Assembly (NCBI GenBank): GCA_031431195.1
Contig: JANPCU010000141.1
Span: forward strand, 1-7,755
Direction: 5' to 3'
Length of the DNA stretch: 7,755 nt
Source: TH-plancto1 sp031431195
Lineage (GTDB): Bacteria > Planctomycetota > Planctomycetia > Planctomycetales > Planctomycetaceae
Under the pieces are notes generated by a model that saw only the letters and a program-made list of their open reading frames with translations, searched no databases and was not told the DNA's origin. The position numbers were made by a program, and so were the translations under genes. Position 1 is the stretch's first letter; the number at the start of each line of letters is the position of its first letter. Positions 5,701-7,755 of the stretch are shown here, one piece after another.

Positions 5701-7088
5701 AACCTCGGACGCTCCCACAGCACATCATCGCCCGTGTTCCCGTCCCCGGCATCATCCGACCACAGCGAGAGGACCATCTCCCCGGTCGCATCCGTCGGCA
5801 ATTTGACGCGGAACTCTTGCCGCGCGATCAGCGGACTGACCGGGACCAGCCACGCCTTGATTTCCGGTTGTAGGCCGATCTGCCCGACTGAGTTGAACTT
5901 GAACAGCGCCGCCTGCCACGGGGTAATCATTTCCATCAGCTGCGGCAGATCGCTGGCCTGGGCCGTCTTCCACTTCGCCCGCAACGGGTCCAGCAACAGC
6001 GACCCGGCGAGCGGGGGGCGTAAGCCCCCTGGTTCTTCGCGGTGTGTCAGGGCGAGCATCTCCCACACCATCCGCAAATACTTCGGACTCAATCCCCGAG
6101 CTTCTGCCACCGCTTCGATCGTCTTCCCGCCGGACGCCAGCGCCTCACGCTCTGCAATCGTCGCCAGCAGATACCGTTCTACCGGCAGCCGCCCGCCGCG
6201 ATTCGTATCCACCTGAATCTCCTGCAGCTTCAGAGTCGACCCGCCGCCATCCGCACAGTACCGCGAGTAGATCCCGCGAATCTTGGCCAGCGATTCGTTG
6301 GTCCAATCTCGCCGCGTGTTGTACGGCGAGAACCGGATTCCGTCCGGCAATAACACCGCCTGCGAGGCGACTTCTTTGGCGGCGTCGAGGTACTTCGTGA
6401 GAAGTGCTGGCGACATCACCAGCGAGTTTCCCACATTCGTGAACCCCTCGCCCGAGGCACTATCCACCGGGAATTCTTTTGCAGGGTCGAGAGTCGGAAT
6501 GCCTGTCAGATCGCGCAGCGTATACGTGTATTCCGCATTACTCAGCCGCCGCAGGACCACCGGCCCCGGATCGCCCGCATGAGCAGCGGCCTCGATGGTG
6601 AGATGCCGCTTGACCCACCCCTGCAGCGTGGCCCGCTCGGGTGCCGACAGTTGCTTGGAATCCGGCGGGGGCATCTGCTCACTGCTGAGCATCTCGCCGA
6701 TCTTCTGCCAGACCTTCGTCTGCTGGCGGACCTGGGTGAGGTCAGTGAATACAGCGAGGTCGATGTCGGCTTCCAGCGTGTCGCCGGAGTGACACTCGTA
6801 GCAGAAGGTCTTGAGCAGCGGTTGGACTTCGGCATTGTAGACGTCGCCGAGCTGGGCCGTGTCGTCGGCCTGCGAGAGCGACGCGAAGAGCAGCACGAGC
6901 AGGCACGCCAGTACGTAGGCCGGGCCAATTGGCCCGGCCTTCTGATGCACGACGGAGGCACGGAGGCACGGAGGGGAGGAGGAATTCAACGCCAAGGCGC
7001 CAAGACACAAAGACGCAATGGAAAAAGGGGAGGAACTAACTTTGCGTCCTGGTGCCTTGACGCCTTGGCGTTGATTTCTTTGGTTCAT
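2727..7088 (-). CDS. Large secreted planctomycete cytochrome c / DUF1592-family protein
   Basis: This is a predicted exported haem protein of unknown function. Numbering is from the ATG at 7088 (1,453 residues). The hydrophobic core AYVLACLLVLLFASLSQA ends at residue 74 with a plausible cleavage site. Then come a planctomycete cytochrome c domain (about 80-163) with CYECH at 96-100 and a possible Met ligand in MPPP, DUF1587 (about 176-246), DUF1595 (about 1038-1098), DUF1592 (about 1108-1240), DUF1588 (about 1255-1353) with a second haem motif CAKCH at 1326-1330, and DUF1585 (about 1360-1443). Between DUF1587 and DUF1595 lie about 790 residues. Part of this (about 590-700) looks beta-rich, with many His and Cys, and may be a ligand-binding sandwich. 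Palindromic repeats contribute residues 351-362 and 513-523, and much of residues 1-55. The start is uncertain: ATG 7088 follows GGGAG by 6 nt, ATG 7103 lies upstream in frame, and GTG 6950 would give a compact 27-residue signal peptide. Redox or carbohydrate-related roles are only guesses. Confidence 0.93.
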   Translation of the reverse strand: MNQRNQRQGVKAPGRKVSSSPFSIASLCLGALALNSSSPPCLRASVVHQKAGPIGPAYVLACLLVLLFASLSQADDTAQLGDVYNAEVQPLLKTFCYECHSGDTLEADIDLAVFTDLTQVRQQTKVWQKIGEMLSSEQMPPPDSKQLSAPERATLQGWVKRHLTIEAAAHAGDPGPVVLRRLSNAEYTYTLRDLTGIPTLDPAKEFPVDSASGEGFTNVGNSLVMSPALLTKYLDAAKEVASQAVLLPDGIRFSPYNTRRDWTNESLAKIRGIYSRYCADGGGSTLKLQEIQVDTNRGGRLPVERYLLATIAEREALASGGKTIEAVAEARGLSPKYLRMVWEMLALTHREEPGGLRPPLAGSLLLDPLRAKWKTAQASDLPQLMEMITPWQAALFKFNSVGQIGLQPEIKAWLVPVSPLIARQEFRVKLPTDATGEMVLSLWSDDAGDGNTGDDVLWERPRFVAPGRPDLLLKDVGRVSDELAKSRDRHFAQAAKCLVAAADVEQAVLSTKEGTDKDVRPTVEDIAKKHGVDADSLAAWLEYLGIGTGGPATIGTPIIRQQEQAETYDFIKGWVGDDALSVVANSSDQHVRVPGNVKPHSIVVHPAPTLSVAVGWRSPVAAALKISGLVQHAHPECGNGVAWALELRRGNTKQRLGSGNSQGATILPVGPFEGVAMRPGDVIALIISPKENNHSCDLTSIDLTLSDGTTEWNLWKEVSPEILAGNPHADSHGNKEVWHFFSEPASGSSTSRVIPQGSVLAQWQAASDPAEKRRLAGEVQKTLQADPATLAQDSPEAVLSQQLRSISGPFMAAVFSEVANAPADSNRATESMWGLPSDKFGKHPDGRAIEPASLCVHAPDVMEIRLPAELVAGSEFVVSGFLHPETGRDGSVRLEVPAGPAAAALPTATPFITNDGSPARQRIEAAFHDFRSLFPPTLCYTQIVPVDEVVTLLLWYREDDQLRRLMLTDEQSAQLDKMWDEHFYVAHEPLEMVTAFTQLYQFATQDRPDMLPKFEPLRKPVKDNADAFRQRLIDNEPQQIEAVIEFAAKAYRRPLLGDEASELRSLYAHLRVEELSHDEALRLTLAKVLIAPMFLYHIETPGPGTKAAPVSDSELASRLSYFLWSTGPDAELLSLAAAGKLHDADTLVAQAKRMLKDAKARRLATEFGAHWLHIHDFENHNEKSERHFPTFNALRGAMYEESLLVLTDLFQHDRSLLSLVDGDATFLNEELAQHYNIPGVFGPEWRRVEGVRQHARGSILSLATTMSKQSGASRTSPILRGTWLSEVMLGEKLPKPPKNVPPLAETVTEGLTERQMTDLHSNHPACAKCHLRVDPFGFALEGFDGIGRLRTKDAAGLPIDTKTVLFDGTPITGLDDLKHYLGMTRRDAFVRQFTKKLLGYSLGRAVRLSDEPLLTEIQRQLSQNDQRVGLAIEAIVRSPQFLEIRGREMATEE
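5525..5548 (+). repeat. Short palindromic element inside the DUF1592 gene (TAGGACGG family)
   Basis: The sequence TA-GGACGGACA-TCCT-TGTCCGTCC forms a perfect 9-bp stem (5527-5535 with 5540-5548) and a 4-nt loop. It lies in frame within the cytochrome gene, where the minus strand reads it as part of EGTDKDVRPTV (residues 513-523). A relative with the same stem length and loop size sits in non-coding DNA at 7169-7192 on the opposite strand. Because copies occur both inside and outside genes, I regard this as a dispersed element that entered the gene, not as selected protein sequence. Confidence 0.7.
6007..6032 (+). repeat. REP-like palindrome inside the DUF1592 gene (GCGAGC...GGCGTMAGCCCCC family)
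   Basis: The element reads GCGAGC, a run of G, CGTAAG, a run of C, then TGG. It forms a stem GGGGGC-GTAA-GCCCCC (6014-6029). It aligns with the non-coding copy at 7722-7747, differing by two substitutions and two one-base gaps. The minus strand translates it, with its margins, as EEPGGLRPPLAGS (about residues 351-362), a low-complexity Gly/Pro stretch between two helical-looking segments (VWEMLALTHR and LLLDPLRAKW). That pattern is expected for an in-frame insertion at a surface loop. Confidence 0.75.
6917..6940. repeat. 24-bp perfect palindrome in the leader of the DUF1592 gene
   Basis: AGGCCGGGCCAA (6917-6928) is followed directly by its exact complement, with no spacer. It encodes KAGPIGPA immediately before the hydrophobic core of the signal peptide (numbered residues 51-58 from ATG 7088). 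A palindrome this long and perfect in coding sequence is unlikely by chance. It could be a dispersed element, a recombination or binding site, or a cruciform-prone sequence. Confidence 0.8.
6953..6975. repeat. 8-bp tandem repeat CGGAGGCA
   Basis: CGGAGGCA occurs at 6953-6960 and 6961-6968, followed by a partial third unit CGGAGG at 6969-6974. On the minus strand it encodes PPCLRASV in the leader of the DUF1592 protein. The unit length is not a multiple of three, so gain or loss of one copy would shift the frame of the 7088 and 7103 starts but would not affect a start at GTG 6950. Confidence 0.7.
6986..7074. repeat. Inverted repeat with 33-bp arms in the leader of the DUF1592 gene
   Basis: The left arm (6986-7018, beginning TCAACGCCAAGGCG) and the complement of the right arm (7042-7074) match at 29 of 33 positions, with the outer 14 identical. 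The spacer is 23 bp. The sequence of the form CAACGCCAAGGCGCCAAGAC resembles dispersed repeats I associate with several bacterial phyla including planctomycetes, but I could not confirm this. It encodes most of residues 5-36 counted from ATG 7088, which read as low-quality protein (QRQGVKAPGR and onward). The N-terminal leader is therefore largely repeat-derived. Confidence 0.8.
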
Positions 7089-7093
7089 GTCAA

Positions 7094-7099
7094 TCTCCC
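7094..7099 (-). promoter_or_regulatory. Candidate Shine-Dalgarno GGGAG for the DUF1592 gene
   Basis: On the minus strand GGGAG (7099-7095) is separated by ATTGAC (6 nt) from the ATG at 7088. This is the best-spaced ribosome binding site of the three main genes and favours ATG 7088 over ATG 7103, which has no purine-rich tract before it. It does not exclude a start at GTG 6950. Confidence 0.45.
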
Positions 7100-7168
7100 G
7101 CATCGCGTCTTAGAGGCTATTGAGTCGCATCCCGCATCGGGGACGGGTTGGATTGCCCATTCGACTTC

Positions 7169-7192
7169 GGACGGGCAAATGTGCCCGTCCTA
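7169..7192 (-). repeat. Short palindromic element, second copy of the TAGGACGG family
   Basis: Read on the minus strand this is TA-GGACGGGCA-CATT-TGCCCGTCC, a perfect 9-bp stem (7182-7190 with 7169-7177) around a 4-nt loop. It begins at the stop codon of the aldo/keto reductase remnant and lies about 65 bp upstream of the DUF1592 reading frame. Compared with the copy at 5525-5548, the seventh stem pair is G-C instead of A-T, changed on both sides, while the loop has diverged. It may serve as the terminator of whatever once preceded it, or simply be a repeat. Confidence 0.7.
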
Positions 7193-7194
7193 CG

Positions 7195-7437
7195 TCACGT
7201 CTCCGCCGCTTGCGACAGCACTTGGTCGCGGTCTTGAATCGCCTGATCGATCTCGACCAAGTCCTGGACGGTGAGGGCCAACTCCAACGCCCCCGCGCAC
7301 TCCTGGATCTGGTCGGGTCTCTTCGCTCCGCACGGTACGACTGTAACCCCCGGTCTGTGGATCGTCCATGCGGTCGGGATCTGAGCCAGCGGGCGGGTGG
7401 GCCGAGCGGAGAGGCGTTGCGGGCACACAGCCCCGGC
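7195..7437 (-). pseudogene. 5'-truncated aldo/keto reductase remnant (C-terminal end only)
   Basis: The frame ending at the TGA at 7197-7195 encodes RPLAQIPTAWTIHRPGVTV, then VPCGAKRPDQIQE and a helical tail. This is the C-terminal end of an aldo/keto reductase. In this family the GAKRPDQIQE-type segment helps bind the NADPH phosphate, and the tail packs beside the active site. About 65-70 residues remain of a usual 300-330. The frame meets a TAA at 7440-7438, and neither other minus-strand frame upstream resumes the family, so a single frameshift does not explain the loss. Homology appears to begin near 7395. The sequence before it (about 7396-7470) is unrelated and looks like a repeat unit. 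A GTG at 7428 could start a 77-residue peptide, but without the barrel and the catalytic Tyr, Lys and Asp it cannot be an active enzyme. It is probably a relic left after a rearrangement. Confidence 0.75.
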
Positions 7438-7567
7438 TTACGCGTTTTGAAGTTGCGATATTCGTCTTCGGTGTCCCAAACTGGTCTTGCCAAAAGGCGA
7501 ATCCTGGTCCATGCACCGGATCATTGGGGGTGCATTCGCCACATGGCGGTACGTCGTTCACTCTGCC

Positions 7568-7624
7568 CCCTCTCCCTCACATTCGGCTCTGCTTTCGGTG
7601 CGGACTCCACTGTGGGGGAGAGGG
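7568..7624. repeat. Inverted repeat CCCTCTCCCTCAC / GTGGGGGAGAGGG
   Basis: The two 13-nt arms (7568-7580 and 7612-7624) pair at 12 of 13 positions across a 31-nt spacer, and the right arm continues into CCGGGGTGG. The layout resembles a widespread type of intergenic repeat. No gene overlaps it, and a terminator role for a gene outside the window is possible. Confidence 0.55.
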
Positions 7625-7721
7625 CCGGGGTGGCCGGATGAAACGGCGTTTTCATGGCTGTCGAGTTGGTGAACTCCGGGCTCCTTCCAGCGTGGTCAGC
7701 TGGCCTCCGACTCAAACGCCA

Positions 7722-7747
7722 GCGAGCCGGGCGGCGTCAGCCCCCGG
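7722..7747 (+). repeat. REP-like palindrome, non-coding copy of the 6007-6032 family
   Basis: The element reads GCGAGCCGGGCGGCGTCAGC followed by CCCCGG, with outer arms CCGGG (7727-7731) and CCCGG (7743-7747). It is in the same orientation as the copy at 6007-6032 and lies at the right edge of the window, outside any gene I can support. The inner 10-mer GGCGTCAGCC is also the core of the inverted repeat at 2526-2616, which suggests that the two repeat families are related. Confidence 0.7.
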
Positions 7748-7755
7748 ACTGAGCC

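Larger units (their letters stand above)
7441..7755. other. Repeat-rich DNA with no supported gene at the right edge
   Basis: No frame here shows a recognisable protein. Minus-strand frames beginning at 7493 and 7561 run into the aldo/keto reductase remnant in the wrong frame. The stretch holds an inverted repeat of pyrimidine-rich arms (7568-7580 CCCTCTCCCTCAC against 7612-7624, 12 of 13 matching, spacer 31 bp), a TGCACC/GGTGCA dyad at about 7512-7534, and the REP-like palindrome at 7722-7747. A CCCTCTCC...GGAGAGGG arrangement is familiar from dispersed repeats in many bacteria. Confidence 0.55.

Noticed and set aside
4305..5873. Open frame of 522 codons on the plus strand, and another of 458 codons at 4840-6216
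   Set aside because: Both are antisense to the large cytochrome gene, overlap each other, and have no family signature. High GC lowers stop-codon frequency on the opposite strand.
5525..7192. CRISPR array from recurring hairpins
   Set aside because: The repeats are few, belong to different families, occur in both orientations, are irregularly spaced, and several lie in coding sequence. No cas genes are present.
7110..7493. 127-codon minus-strand frame over the aldo/keto reductase remnant
   Set aside because: It covers the remnant in the wrong frame. The recognisable reductase sequence is in the frame ending at 7195.

Overview
The window looks like a stretch of planctomycete chromosome of fairly high GC. 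The main reason is the large gene at 2727-7088. It encodes a secreted, haem-binding protein with the planctomycete cytochrome c domain and the DUF1587/DUF1595/DUF1592/DUF1588/DUF1585 set, a combination typical of this phylum. Weak or absent Shine-Dalgarno sequences at two of the three main genes, and many short dispersed palindromic repeats, fit the same picture. I cannot assign a genus.

All genes I can support lie on the minus strand, so transcription reads from high to low coordinates. From right to left: (1) 7441-7755, repeat-rich DNA with no credible gene. (2) 7195-7437, a 5'-truncated aldo/keto reductase, kept only as its C-terminal end and joined to unrelated sequence. (3) 2727-7088, the DUF1592-type cytochrome, about 1,450 residues. 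(4) 2254-2726, a gene-free spacer with a long imperfect inverted repeat. (5) 1144-2253, a ZIP-family metal transporter with a signal peptide and a histidine-rich loop. (6) 111-1055, ftsY, the signal recognition particle receptor GTPase. (7) 1-110, a short tail with a small hairpin and a possible degenerate repeat. The ZIP gene and ftsY are 88 bp apart and could be co-transcribed, but they share no obvious pathway. The DUF1592 gene has no visible partner such as a DUF1552 or DUF1501 gene.

The most interesting feature is the density and variety of short palindromic elements on the right side, several of them inside the reading frame of the large cytochrome gene. One element (6007-6032) closely matches a non-coding copy at 7722-7747 and adds the peptide GGLRPPLAGS in frame. 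A second (5525-5548) has a non-coding relative at 7169-7192. The two copies differ by an A-T to G-C change on both sides of the same stem, a compensatory substitution. The 5' end of the gene holds a 33-bp inverted repeat, an 8-bp tandem repeat and a 24-bp perfect palindrome back to back, just before the signal peptide's hydrophobic core, which makes the true start uncertain. This resembles the in-frame palindromic elements known from Rickettsia, but here several families occur in one planctomycete gene.
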